Source: Saccharobesus litoralis (GTDB taxonomy: Bacteria; Pseudomonadota; Gammaproteobacteria; Enterobacterales; Alteromonadaceae). Taken from it: a stretch of DNA of 64,000 nt. Made by a program: the position numbers and the translations under genes. The stretch covers positions 3,140,065 through 3,204,064 of the forward strand of contig NZ_CP026604.1 in NCBI RefSeq assembly GCF_003063625.1, read 5' to 3'. This document shows, one piece after another, positions 37,436-49,500 of this stretch (its first letter is position 1; each line of letters begins with the position of its first letter). The notes below the pieces were generated by a model that was not told the DNA's origin, made no database searches, and was given only the letters and a program-made list of their open reading frames with translations.

Positions 37436-38797
37436 ATGCGTAACGCTGGGATACTTCGCCCTCTAGGCTTTTTACTGGTTGCAAGCCTTTGCTCTTGGTC
37501 AGTATTAGGTCAATCATTTGATCCTCGACCTCAAATGACTACTTTCATGGAAAGTAAGCAATTTGCTGAAGCTTACCAGTTAGGTGAGAAGTATTTTGAT
37601 GAATGGGCAGGGGATACCAAATTTGATTTTTTATATGGTATCGCCGCGCGTAAAACGAATAATCACCAAAGTGCTATCTTTGCTTTTGAGCGGGTGATTA
37701 TAAACTTACCCAACGATATTCGCGCCCGTGTTGCGTTAGCTATTGCGTATTTTGAGTTAGATAACTTTAAAGCGTCGCGTCGAGAGTTTTTACAAGTACT
37801 AGAAAAGAACCCACCCAATCATGTTGTCGCCCAAGTAGATCGTTATATAAATTTGATGGATCAAAAAATTCGCATGCAGCGTATGCGCTTGTATGGCAGT
37901 TTTTCAGCCGGCATTGGCTATGACGATAATGTGTCTTCTGGGTTAGAAGAAGGCTCAGTTAAAGTTGTACTGGGGAATCAATTGCTTTTTGATGTGCCAC
38001 TTCCAATTCAAAGTGATAATCAGAGACAGGTAAACCTCAATTTAGCTTTCGATTATCCAATTACTAAAGATGACACGATTTCTATTAGTCTAGCCGGTGG
38101 TGACACTAGCTATAGTGAACTGGATGATTATCAAAAAACCTTTGCTGATATGAAGTTATCATATAATGGTGTTTTTGAAGACTCGATTTACTCCTATAAA
38201 TTAACGGGTTCATTTCAGCCATTTTGGTTAGGCGGTGAAAAATATCAAGACACTTTGGCCATTATGCTTGATAACACTTGGCGTTTAAGTAGCGGCTCTA
38301 GTGTCGGATTAAATCTAGCGTATAGCGACGTGGACAATACCGAGAGCGATAACCTTGATTTAAATACAACTTCTATTCGAGTTAGCTATTTAACTTTCGC
38401 GTTTGGCTCTGCTCATGTATTTGCTGTGGGCGGTGCGGCCGATCGCGTCAAGCAGTTAGATGAAAAGTCGCAACATAATGAAAAAAATGCATTAAGTCTC
38501 AGTTATCGCAATATTTGGCCATTAACCTCAAGGGTTAGGTTAAACAGTATGTTGAGTTATACCAATAGTAAATATTTGAAAGCGAATGTTGCATTACCGT
38601 TGGCCGACGAAAACGAATTGCCTTTTACTATTGTTCGTAATGATGACACTGTATCCGCTTCGCTTGGAGCCGATTTTAATATCAATGATGATTGGGTTTG
38701 GAATAGCAAAATCAGTGTCGTTAATAAGTCGAGTAATCACCCGTTATATGTATTTGACAAGCAAGTGATTACAACTGGCGTTAAGTTTAAGTTTTAG
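37436..38797 (+). CDS. Slam/DUF560-like TPR plus outer-membrane beta-barrel protein
   Basis: 453 residues with a signal peptide ending near VLGQS. Residues about 30-135 are TPR-like helical repeats (AEAYQLGEKYF, QSAIFAFERVI, ARVALAIAYFELDNFKASRREF). From about residue 150 the chain alternates short beta strands, beginning GSFSAGIGYDDNV, and ends in KFKF with a terminal Phe, as in outer-membrane barrels. TPR followed by a barrel, the length and the GYDDN-like first strand match the DUF560/Slam group, which moves lipoproteins and soluble cargo across the outer membrane. The next gene starts 14 bases after its stop. The family call is from architecture, not a search. Confidence 0.7.
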   Translation: MRNAGILRPLGFLLVASLCSWSVLGQSFDPRPQMTTFMESKQFAEAYQLGEKYFDEWAGDTKFDFLYGIAARKTNNHQSAIFAFERVIINLPNDIRARVALAIAYFELDNFKASRREFLQVLEKNPPNHVVAQVDRYINLMDQKIRMQRMRLYGSFSAGIGYDDNVSSGLEEGSVKVVLGNQLLFDVPLPIQSDNQRQVNLNLAFDYPITKDDTISISLAGGDTSYSELDDYQKTFADMKLSYNGVFEDSIYSYKLTGSFQPFWLGGEKYQDTLAIMLDNTWRLSSGSSVGLNLAYSDVDNTESDNLDLNTTSIRVSYLTFAFGSAHVFAVGGAADRVKQLDEKSQHNEKNALSLSYRNIWPLTSRVRLNSMLSYTNSKYLKANVALPLADENELPFTIVRNDDTVSASLGADFNINDDWVWNSKISVVNKSSNHPLYVFDKQVITTGVKFKF

Positions 38798-38811
38798 GTG
38801 TGGACAGACTC

Positions 38812-40551
38812 ATGAGTAGATTATTTTCCATAAAAACATGCTTTCTGGCATTAATTATTGCCAGTACACCTTTAACCTCCTTTGCGGCAGAACCGGCTGG
38901 TAAAACTATTTTGGCTAGAGGCGATGTGCAAGCCATTAGTGGTGATAAATCACGCAAACTGCGCCGTCGCTCCCCCATATTTAACGTGGATATAGTAAAA
39001 ACTGGCGCTAACAGCCGAGCGCAATTGCGTATGACTGATGGCGGTATGGTTGCTTTACAAGAAAATACGCAACTAGAAATAGCTAAATACGAATATGACG
39101 CGGAAGTCAACGAAGGGTCGGCAGTCATGAACTTGATTTCAGGTGGTATTCGTACCGTAACTGGTAAGTTAAAAGCCGAAAATGGCGATTATAAACTGGA
39201 TACACCAGTGGGCAGTATTGGTATTCGCGGTACTCACTACGAAGTTGAAATTGTCGGCAATGATCTTTTTGTTGCGGTTTGGGACGGCGCGATTGATATG
39301 GAGCTAAATGTTGGTGGTAATGAAGTTTCGCTGTCTTTAGGTGAAAATGCCGACTTTAACTATGTAAAAGTCACGCCTGAAGGTGAAATAGAACCATTTA
39401 CTGAAATACCAGATAACTTTAAAGACGGTCATACCGCTAATGCTAATGATGCGCCGTCTGATAATGAAGAAGAACAAGATAATACCCAAGAAAATGAACA
39501 GCAAGATGACGGCCAAAACCAAGGCCAGCAAAATCAACAGCAGACTAACAATGCTCAAGCCAATAATCAGCAACAGAATGATGGCAGTGAAGGTGAAGGA
39601 GAAGGCGAGCAGCAAAACCAGCAAGGTGATGAGCAAAACAATTCGCAACAAAACCAGCAGCAAGATGGTAATGACAATCAAACCAATAATGGCGGTGGTC
39701 AGGCTAATAATGAGCAACCTGCTGAAAACCAAAACACAAATGGTGACGGCGGAGATAACGTTTTAGCTAGTAATAACGAAACACCTGCTGAGCCAACAGA
39801 GCCTGAAAATAACCAAAATACCGGCAATGACCAAGCCAATAGCTCACCAAATGAGCCAGCTCAGCAACCAGAAAATCAAGTCGTACAAACAGACACTTCT
39901 GTTGAAGTGATTACGGATAAGAACGAGACAGATGCGTTTGATTTAGGTGGGTTTAATATAAGTGTGACAACAACGGATAATGAAACCAATCCAGATGATG
40001 TTGCGAATACTAATGATGGCAACAGTAACCAGAACAATCAAAATAACCAAAATCAAGGTCAAAATGCTCCTGTTGTTACTAACACTGATAATCAAAATCC
40101 AAACTCAAACCCTCTTCCAGATGAAGAACCTGAGTTTGACCCAAATGAGTTAGCTAAGGATGACTTGGTTGAGGATATTGTAGACAGGACTGGTACAGCG
40201 ACTTTTGACGTTCTTTCTAGTAACACTATCAGCAGTTCAGTCGGGGAAGTGACTAATATCAAAATGAGTATGGATGTTAATTTTGACGCCTTGAGAGTTA
40301 ATAATGGTCGATTATCATTTAATGATGCTGAAGGTGAATGGTTTGCGGCGTTTGATGGCGTAATAACTTCCAATACTGTGGATTTGGGGGTTAACCATGC
40401 TAATCATGGCGAGAAGTTAGCGACCGGTACCATAGATGGTATTTTTGGTGCATCAGGTGAACAAATTAACGGTAATATCAGCTTACAAGAAGTTGAAGAT
40501 GAAAGTAAGAAAGCCAGCGGCTCTTATACCTTGGATGAGGCAGGTAAATAA
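38812..40551 (+). CDS. FecR-domain protein with Q/N-rich linker and barrel-like C-terminus
   Basis: 579 residues from the ATG at 38812; a GTG at 38800 is an alternative. The signal peptide ends near TSFAAEP. A FecR domain covers about residues 30-140 (GDVQAISG, VKTGANSRAQLRM, LDTPVGSIGIRGTHYEV). A roughly 240-residue linker is very rich in Gln, Asn, Glu and Asp. The C-terminal 115 residues form a beta-rich domain (VNFDALRVNNGRLSF, ATGTIDGIFGASGEQINGN) similar in pattern to the C-terminal barrel of TbpB-type Slam cargo. Its stop overlaps the giant gene start (TAATG). It has no lipobox, so it is probably secreted or periplasmic. Confidence 0.75.
   Translation: MSRLFSIKTCFLALIIASTPLTSFAAEPAGKTILARGDVQAISGDKSRKLRRRSPIFNVDIVKTGANSRAQLRMTDGGMVALQENTQLEIAKYEYDAEVNEGSAVMNLISGGIRTVTGKLKAENGDYKLDTPVGSIGIRGTHYEVEIVGNDLFVAVWDGAIDMELNVGGNEVSLSLGENADFNYVKVTPEGEIEPFTEIPDNFKDGHTANANDAPSDNEEEQDNTQENEQQDDGQNQGQQNQQQTNNAQANNQQQNDGSEGEGEGEQQNQQGDEQNNSQQNQQQDGNDNQTNNGGGQANNEQPAENQNTNGDGGDNVLASNNETPAEPTEPENNQNTGNDQANSSPNEPAQQPENQVVQTDTSVEVITDKNETDAFDLGGFNISVTTTDNETNPDDVANTNDGNSNQNNQNNQNQGQNAPVVTNTDNQNPNSNPLPDEEPEFDPNELAKDDLVEDIVDRTGTATFDVLSSNTISSSVGEVTNIKMSMDVNFDALRVNNGRLSFNDAEGEWFAAFDGVITSNTVDLGVNHANHGEKLATGTIDGIFGASGEQINGNISLQEVEDESKKASGSYTLDEAGK
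39445..40130 (+). repeat. Q/N/E/D-rich low-complexity linker of the FecR protein
   Basis: This stretch encodes about 230 residues dominated by Gln, Asn, Glu, Asp and Gly with short recurring pieces such as QQN, NNQ and EGEGE. A more ordered island (VEVITDKNETDAFDLGGFNISV) lies near 39900-39965. It is likely disordered and prion-like in composition. Confidence 0.8.
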
Positions 40552-43500
40552 TGAATAGGTATAGGTACTTTAGATTATTAGTACAGCAACTGACTGTATT
40601 ATTGTTGATTAGTTGTGGAGGTCAAGACAATGACTCTTCACAGTTAAATTCAACGCCAGATAATAGCTTGGATTCAGGTCAATCTGCGACGCAATCTACA
40701 ATACAATCTGTTAGCCAATTAGAAAAGTCAGACACTCAAGTTCCTCACTTGTTTAAAGGAGGCTTGCCGGTTGCTAGGCGTAGTGTACTTAATGGCGAAA
40801 GCTCAGAGGTTAAAGCCGCCTCAACCGGTATATTTGAAGAAGCCAGTAATAACAATGTTACTGTTGGCGTTTTTAAGTTACTGGATAATGATTTTGATAC
40901 CACGACTGAGGCTTTTACATACAAAGGAAACTTAACGTTACAACTAAGTGATATTAGTGACCCTGATGGTATTCATGCTGTTTATCTTAGTTTTTCTGAT
41001 TCTGATACGACTTTAGCTGTATGTAATAATTCAGGTAGCCAGCCTTGTCCAGACGGTACTTTTAGTCAGGTGGTTACCGGTTTAAGCCCTTACCAATTTG
41101 GTTTAAATGCCAATCAAGCATTAACGCTTGAAGTTTGGGTGCAAGATAAAGTTGAGGGTTTATCTTCAACGCCAGGTAAAGTTCAGGCTGCTGCGGCTAT
41201 TCCGTTTAATTGGCAATCACAAACGGTTGATGGTCTGAGTTTGCAATGGCTTAACAATGAAACGCAAATTCAAGTTAACTGGAATCAATCTAGTGATTTC
41301 ATTCGTTATAACGTTTATTTAGCCAAAGAGCCCATTACTGATCATAAAAGTGTGCTTTCTTTAGCCGGCGGTCAGCAAGACTTAGCGGTTGATGGCAATA
41401 GCACAACTTTTAATGTAACCGATGATAGCGGCTATTATGTTTTGGTAACTGGGATAGATGGCAGTGGTGAATCGGGTTTTTCATCGCTTATTACTCTGGC
41501 CTTACCGCAAAATGATCCGCCAACGGTACCGACATTAAGCTTATCAACCCAAGAAGACACCGCCTTATTGGCTAATGTGCTTGAAGGCGCGACCGATCCA
41601 GATCAAGATACGCTCAAAGTGAAATCACCAACGGTATTTTCTGCTGAAGGTGTACAAGTTAATATTTTAGAAACAGGCGAATTTACCTATACGCCTAAGC
41701 CTAATGTTTTTGGTATTACCGATAGTTTTTCTTTTATCGTGACTGACTCAAAAGGTCATGATGTTACTAGTAAAGTTAATATTTTTGTGTCGCCAGTTAA
41801 TGATGCGCCGCAAGCGAATCCTGAAACCTTGCAAATAGTGGCGCAACAGGCAGGTGTGTTTGTTGTTCCAGCCCCAGGCCTTCTCAACAATGATAGTGAT
41901 ATTGAAGGTGATAGTTTAACGGTTAATACAACTTTAGTTTCAGCGCCTTCTGCTGGTACGGTTGTCGTTGCTGAAAATGGTGGCTTTGCTGTCACTTTAA
42001 ATAATGCTGATTTACTGCAACCTGAGATCAGTTTTGTGTACGCGGTAGAAGATAGCGCAGGAGGCCGCTCTGAAGCCACAGCCACAGTATTGATTAACCC
42101 TTCATCACCAACGATCCAGCTAGCATCAGATAGCTACGCTATTGACGAAGATACGGTATTGCAAACCAGCGTTAGTATTTTTGATAATGATCAAATTCCT
42201 AACCTCAACGAAGTTAGTGTTTCTTTGGTAACGACACCATTAAATGGTGTGATCACCGCGTTTGATAACGTAACCGGTCAGTTTACTTATACGCCTGCTG
42301 TTGATTTCGCAGGGACTGACTTTTTTGTTTATCAGGTTGATCAAATTATCGACGATAACACAGCGATTATTTCGCGTGCTGTTGTACTCATTACGGTTAA
42401 CCAAATCAATGATGCGCCCAATTTAACTGATGATGGCTTTACCGCGACGTTAGTTAATGATGTCTCGCGAATTTACGAAATTGCTGCGCCAGGTGTGCTG
42501 GCTAATGACTTTGATGTTGAGACAGAACGTTCACAATTTCAATCTGTCTTAGTGACGACAACGTCTAACGGTTTTCTAGAATTAAAAAGTGATGGTGGCT
42601 TTATATATAGCCCTAACGTTGGCTTTGTCGGCGTAGATACCTTTACTTATGAAGTGGCCGATGAGCAAGGCTTAAAAAGTAGTGCGACTGTATCTATTAC
42701 CGTGACCAATGATGGAGTGCCGATTGCCAACCCAGATACCATTTCGGCTAGTGAAGGGTTTGTTGCGTTATTAACCCCATTGGATAACGATATTGGTGGT
42801 GCAGAATTACGTATTACGCAGCCGACAAGTGTGATTGGCTTGGAAGAGGCATTTGTCGAAATCATTAACAATGGTCAGGCTTTGAGCTTTACACCACCAG
42901 AGAATTTTGACGGCGTCGCGACTATATCGTATTCAATTACCGATGAAAGCGGCATTGTTGTTGCGGATACCTACACTGTTACTATGGTACCAGAAGACGA
43001 TGCACCGGTTATTTCTGGTACTCCGCCGACAACAGTGGCGGAAGGTGATAGTTACTCATTTAAGCCATTTGCTAGTGATCCGGATTTTGGTGATACCTTA
43101 ACCTTTTCAATTGAAAATAAACCTAGTTGGGCTTTATTTGACACGACTACGGGTGAATTAAAAGCTGAGTTAGTCGGGTTTGAAGATGCCGGTGTTTATT
43201 CTGGTATTGTTATCACAGTCACGGACAGTAGCGATGCTAAGTTAAGTGCATCATTACCTGCTTTTAGTATTGAAGTTACCAATACCAATAATAATCCTTT
43301 TATAAGTGGTACACCGTTAGCGGGTATTAATGAAGATAATTTTTACCAGTTTATTCCGCAAGCAACGGATATTGATTCAAATACCGTTTTAACTTTTAGT
43401 ATTGTAGGTAAGCCAGATTGGGCGGAGTTTAACTCGCAAACTGGCGAGTTATCTGGGATCCCAAGCAATGCTAGCGTGGGTCAATTCGATAATATTCAAA

Positions 43501-46500
43501 TTAGTGTTTCGGACGGCGAAGCTAGCGTTTCATTACCCGCATTTACGTTGTCGGTATTTAACGTTAATGATGCGCCAACTATAGTCGCAGATGGTTTAGT
43601 TACGTCGGTTAACGAAGATAGTCTGTATGATTTTACTCCGACAGCCAATGACGTTGATCTTGGTGATAGCTTAACCTTTGCCGCGGATAACTTACCGAGT
43701 TGGCTAACTTTTGATAGTTCTTCGGGGCGAATATCCGGTATACCGACTAACGAGGATGTTGGCACCTATACTAACATCAAACTCAGCGTAATGGATTCAA
43801 GCGATACACAAGTATCGCTTGATGCGTTTAGTATTACTGTAATTAACACTAATGATACCCCTAATATATCTGGTTTACCTTCGGCGGTTGTTAATGAAGA
43901 TAGCGTTTATCAGTTTATTCCCCAAGTCAGTGATGTTGATGTTGGTGATTCGTTTACCTTTAGTATATTCAATAAGCCAGTATGGGCTGACTTTAATGAA
44001 GCAACGGGTGAATTAAAAGGAACACCAGAGAATCAGCATGTTGGTAACTATAGTGATATTCAAATTGAGGTCATTGATTCGGGTAATGCCAAAGCTATTT
44101 TAAATGCGTTTGCCATTGAGGTTATCAATGTTAATGATGCGCCTGTCATTACCGCCATTCCTCAGACTTCAGTAAGCCAAGATTCACCTTATTTTTATGC
44201 GCTAAATGCGATTGATGATGATGCTAATACTGTTCTGACTTATAGCGTTGGAACATTGCCTTCATGGTTAACCTTTGATGCTGATAAAGGGCAAATAACA
44301 GGGACACCGACCAACGACGATACCGGTAAACACCCGATTCAGCTTTTTGTCAGTGACGGAATTGTTACCGTTGAAAAAAGCTTCGAGCTGAGTGTTGATA
44401 ATGTCAATGATGCTCCTGTGGTTGTTTCTTCCCAAGTAACCAGTGTCAATGAAGACGAAGTTTATGCTTACCCGTTTGTTGCGACCGATCCTGATGGTGA
44501 TCCAATAACGGTAACGATTGAGCAATTACCAACATGGTTAAATCATGATGTTACAACTAATGTGATCAGTGGTACACCGAGTAATGATGAAGTCGGTGAT
44601 CATCAGATTCAGATCAAGGTAAGTGATGGCGTATTAAGTGTGACAGAAAGTTTTGTTGTCACTGTTAATAACGTTAACGATTTACCGGTTGTTGAGTTGC
44701 CGACTAGCGTCACCGCAGTGGAAGATACAAGTTATGATGTTGATATTAAAACCAGTGATGTTGACTTAGGCGACTCAGTAACATTAAGTTTTCCTGTATT
44801 ACCAACCTGGTTAACGTTCGATTCGATAAATAATAAATTATTGGGTACACCAACCAATGCGGATGTTGGGGTTCACCCATTAACGGTTAAAGCGCAAGAC
44901 AGTGTAGGCTTTGTCGAGCATCACGTTGAGATCACTGTTGTTAATACCAATGACGCTCCGACCATTGATAGTGCTGCTATCACTTCTACAAATGAAGATG
45001 CGCCTTATTTTTATACTATTTTTGCAAGTGATGTTGATGTAGGTGATGTATTAACGTATTCAGCGCAGAGTTTACCTTCGTGGTTAGTTTTTGATGCGAC
45101 TACACGAACTTTAAGCGGCACGCCGACTAATAAAGATGTTGGTAAAACGTCAATTCATTTAGCTGTGTCTGACGGCACTATTACTGTTGATCAAATTTTT
45201 GATTTAGACGTTGTTAATGTTAATGATGCACCTTTAGCGGCTAGTGATCCATCATTAACGGCGAATGAAGATACCCCGCTTGTTATTGCGTTGGACGCTT
45301 ATGTTTCCGATGTTGATGTTGGTGATAGTTTCACCATTACCTCTGCAGCGGCAATTAACGGTAGTGTGACTATTGAAGGCTCAGCACTTACCTATACACC
45401 TATTACTGACTTCTCTGGCGCTGATTCTGTTGCTTATATGATCCAAGACAGCGCCGGTGCTGTGGCCTCTGCAAGCATTGCAATTACTGTTGTTGCCGGT
45501 AATGACGACGGCGACAATTTTGATAATGCGCATGACAATTGTATAGCGGTTGCTAATAATGATCAGCTCGACACAGATGGTGACGGGGCTGGTGATGCTT
45601 GTGATAGCGATGATGATAATGATGGTGTTGAAGATGGATTAGATGCGTTTCCGTTAGATCCAGCAGAAACGAATGATTTTGATAAAGATGGTATTGGCGA
45701 TAACGCTGACACCGATGATGATAATGATGGGGTGCCAGATAGTGAAGATGCCTTCCCATTTGACGAAACACAAAGTGTTACCTTTAATCCTGCTGGTGGC
45801 GGTGTTAAAGGGCCGATGGCTTTTGCAACAGTAAACTTATATCAAATAGATTATGCGGCAGAAGACTATAAGAGCACGTTAATAACGACTGCAGAAACCG
45901 ATAGTACAGCGGCAATAGTTGGTTTGAACTTTACCGATCAATTCTCTCCGCCTTATTTACTCGAGATAGTCGACGATGCCGATACTATTGATATTACGAC
46001 TAATTTAGAGCCGGTTATTACAGCGGTTAGTAATATTATCACCCAGGATATGATAGATAGTGGTGATAAATTATATGCCACTCCGTTAAGCTCTATGGCT
46101 GCTACTTTGGCGTTATATAAATCAAGTAATGACGAAGAGCTAGCAACAAATTTAGCGGCAGCTGAACAGCAAGTTAAGTCGACAATGGGATTCGGTGCAG
46201 ATAAAAATATTGATATTTTTAGTACTCCGCCGATTTTAAACAATGCGACAGATTCAGCTAGCAAGCAAGTCAATACAACCCAATACCGTACCGCAGTTGA
46301 AGCTTTCACGGCGGTTATTTATCAGATGCTGGCCTTGAGTAGTGATGACAATGTTACCTCTACGCAAATTATTCAGGCCATGGCTAAAGATTTATCTGAT
46401 GGAGCAATTGATGGTCAAATCAATGGTGTTGCGGTTACCGAATACAACAATAATGCGTTAGAAATTATTGAACAAGATCCATCTACCTTGGTTGTGCCTA

Positions 46501-49500
46501 ATGCGTTTGATGATAATGGCGATCCATTAACGGTTGCTGGGGTTAAAGCCTTAGTTATTGCTGAGCAAAGTAAAACAGGGCAAACAGGCTTAGATACAAC
46601 TACATTGGCGAGTGATGAAACTGTTATTGCAGTTAAAGTAGCAGAAACTAACCCTGATCGTGACGGAGATGGTGTTTACAATTCTAATGATGCTTTCCCT
46701 GATGATGCTAGCGGCGATAGTGATTTTGATGGCGATGGCATTCCCGATATAGCATACGAGTTAGATGCTTTAGGTGTAAGAACCGGTTCAGAAAATACCG
46801 CTAAATCCGACCCTGATGATGATAATGATGGTGTCGATGATGACATTGATGCCTTCCCTTATGATCCTTCTGAAGTCATGGATACTGACGGGGATAAAAT
46901 TGGTAACAATGCAGACACTGATGATGACGGTGACGGTGTTATTGATTCAGAAGATGATTTCCCGCTTGATAAAACTCGGTCTAATAAGTCTGATCAGGAC
47001 AATGATGGTTGGCCTAATGGTCAAGATCCAGACGACAACGATAATACTAATCCTGGCACCTTATTTATTGATACCGATAAAGATGGTGTAGGCGATACAA
47101 CTGATACCGACGATGATAATGATGGGGTTGAAGATGCAAATGATAAGTTCCCATTAGATGCGACGGAGACCAAAGATTTTGATGGTGATAACATTGGTGA
47201 TAATGCTGATCCTGATGATGACAATGATGGTGTAAATGACGTTGATGATGCGTTTCCATTTGATGATACAGAAAGCGCAGATTTTGATGGCGATGGCATT
47301 GGCGATAACGCAGATCTAAATGACGATAATGATGGTTTAACCGATCTTGAAGAAGCTGAGCTAGGTACTAACCCTAAAGACATTGATAGTGACGATGACG
47401 GGGTTATTGATGGCACAGATGCCGTGCCATTAGATCCAACAGAAAAATTCGATTCAGACAATGATGGTATCGGCAATGAATCTGATAACTGTCCCGTTGA
47501 TTCTAATACCACTCAAGCCAATAACGACGGCGATGCACTGGGTGACATTTGTGATCCTGATGATGATAACGACGGAGTGTTAGATGTTGACGATGCATTT
47601 CCTTTTGATTCGTCATTATCAGGTGTAACTGATGCAGACGGCGATGGTTGGCCTGCTGGTCAGGACGCAGATGACAATGATAAGTCTGTTCCTGGCATTG
47701 ATTTTGTGGATACCGACGGTGATGGTATTGCTGATATTAATGATCTTGATAATGATAATGATGGCATTGCTGATACATCGGATACCGATATAGGCAATGA
47801 TGGTATTTTAGATAGCTTGGCATTGACAGCTTATGAAGATGTCGCGAGCACTTTTAGCTTATTATCGAATCAGGAAGCGGTGACATTATCTGAGCTTGGT
47901 GCCGGTAATGGTGTTGTTAGTATAAATGATAATCAAACCATTGCTTATCAACCTAATAGTAATTTTAACGGCACAGATACTTTAAGCTTTTCATTCACTT
48001 CTAGTCTTGGCGTAAAAACATCAACGTCGACTTCTATTTCAGTATTTGCAGTGAACGATGTTCCAGTGATCACTAGCACCCAAGTGACATCAGCCAGCGA
48101 AGATAGTCCATATACCTATACCTTTGTTGTAACGGATATTGATACAAATGACAGCTTAACGCTAAGCGCCCCGACGCTACCAAGTTGGTTAAACTTTAAT
48201 GTCGCGACCGGTGAATTAACGGGTACGCCGACTAATGATGAAGTCGGCAGTCACACGGTTAAATTACGGGTCAATGATGGCACAGTCGACGTAGAACAAG
48301 ACTTCAGTATTACGGTTGCCAATGTTAATGACGCACCGGTGATCACCAGTAGCGAAGTCACTACTGTTAACGAAGATGTCGCTTACAGCTATATCTTCAC
48401 AGCCAGTGATGTTGATACAACCGATTCTTTAACTCTGAGCGCCCCAACGTTACCTTCGTGGTTAAACTTCAATGCTGCGACCGGTGAACTCAGTGGTACG
48501 CCGACTAATGATGAAGTCGGCAGTCACACGGTTAAATTGCGAGTTAATGATGGCACGGTTGACGTAGAACAAGACTTCAATATCACAGTGGCTAACGTTA
48601 ACGATGCACCTGTGATCACCAGTAGCGAAGTCACCAGTGTTAATGAAGATGTCGCTTACAGCTATACCTTCACGGCCAGCGATGTTGATACAACCGACAG
48701 CTTAACCTTATCTGCTCCGACCTTACCATCATGGTTGAACTTTAATTCAGCCACGGGTGAACTCAGTGGTACGCCGACTAATGATGAAGTCGGCAGTCAC
48801 ACGGTTAAATTGCGAGTTAATGATGGCACGGTTGACGTAGAACAAGACTTCAATATCACAGTGGCTAACGTTAACGATGCACCTGTGATCACCAGTAGTG
48901 AAGTCACCGCTGTTAATGAAGATGTCGCTTACAGCTATACCTTTGTTGCAACGGATGTCGATACAACCGACAGCTTAACGCTAAGCGCCCCGACGCTTCC
49001 AAGCTGGTTAAACTTTAATTCAGCCACGGGTGAATTAAGTGGTACGCCAACCAATGACGAAGTCGGCAGTCACACGGTTAAATTACGCGTCAATGACGGC
49101 ACGGTTGACGTAGAACAAGACTTCAGTATTACGGTCGCCAATGTTAACGATGCACCGGTTATTACCAGTAGCGAAGTGACATCCGTTAATGAAGATGTGG
49201 CTTATAGCTATATCTTTACAGCAAGTGATGTTGATACAACCGACAGCCTAACTTTATCCGCTCCCACCTTACCAAGCTGGTTGAACTTTAATGTCGCGAC
49301 GGGTGAACTCAGTGGTACACCAACCAATGATGAAGTCGGCAGTCACACGGTTACATTACGCGTCAATGATGGCACCGTCGACGTAGAACAAGACTTCAGT
49401 ATTACGGTCGCCAATGTTAACGATGCACCGGTTATTACCAGTAGCGAAGTGACATCCGTTAATGAAGATGTGGCTTATAGCTATATCTTTACAGCAAGTG

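Noticed and set aside
39337-39732. Antisense hydrophobic ORF of 131 codons opposite the FecR linker
   Set aside because: Its Leu/Ile-rich composition is the complement of Gln/Asn/Asp codons. It has no promoter or ribosome-binding site.
47021-47512. Antisense ORFs across the calcium repeats (such as 47021-47512, 45553-45771, 47065-47259)
   Set aside because: They are Ser- or His-rich mirror images of Asp-rich TSP3 codons and lie wholly inside the giant gene.
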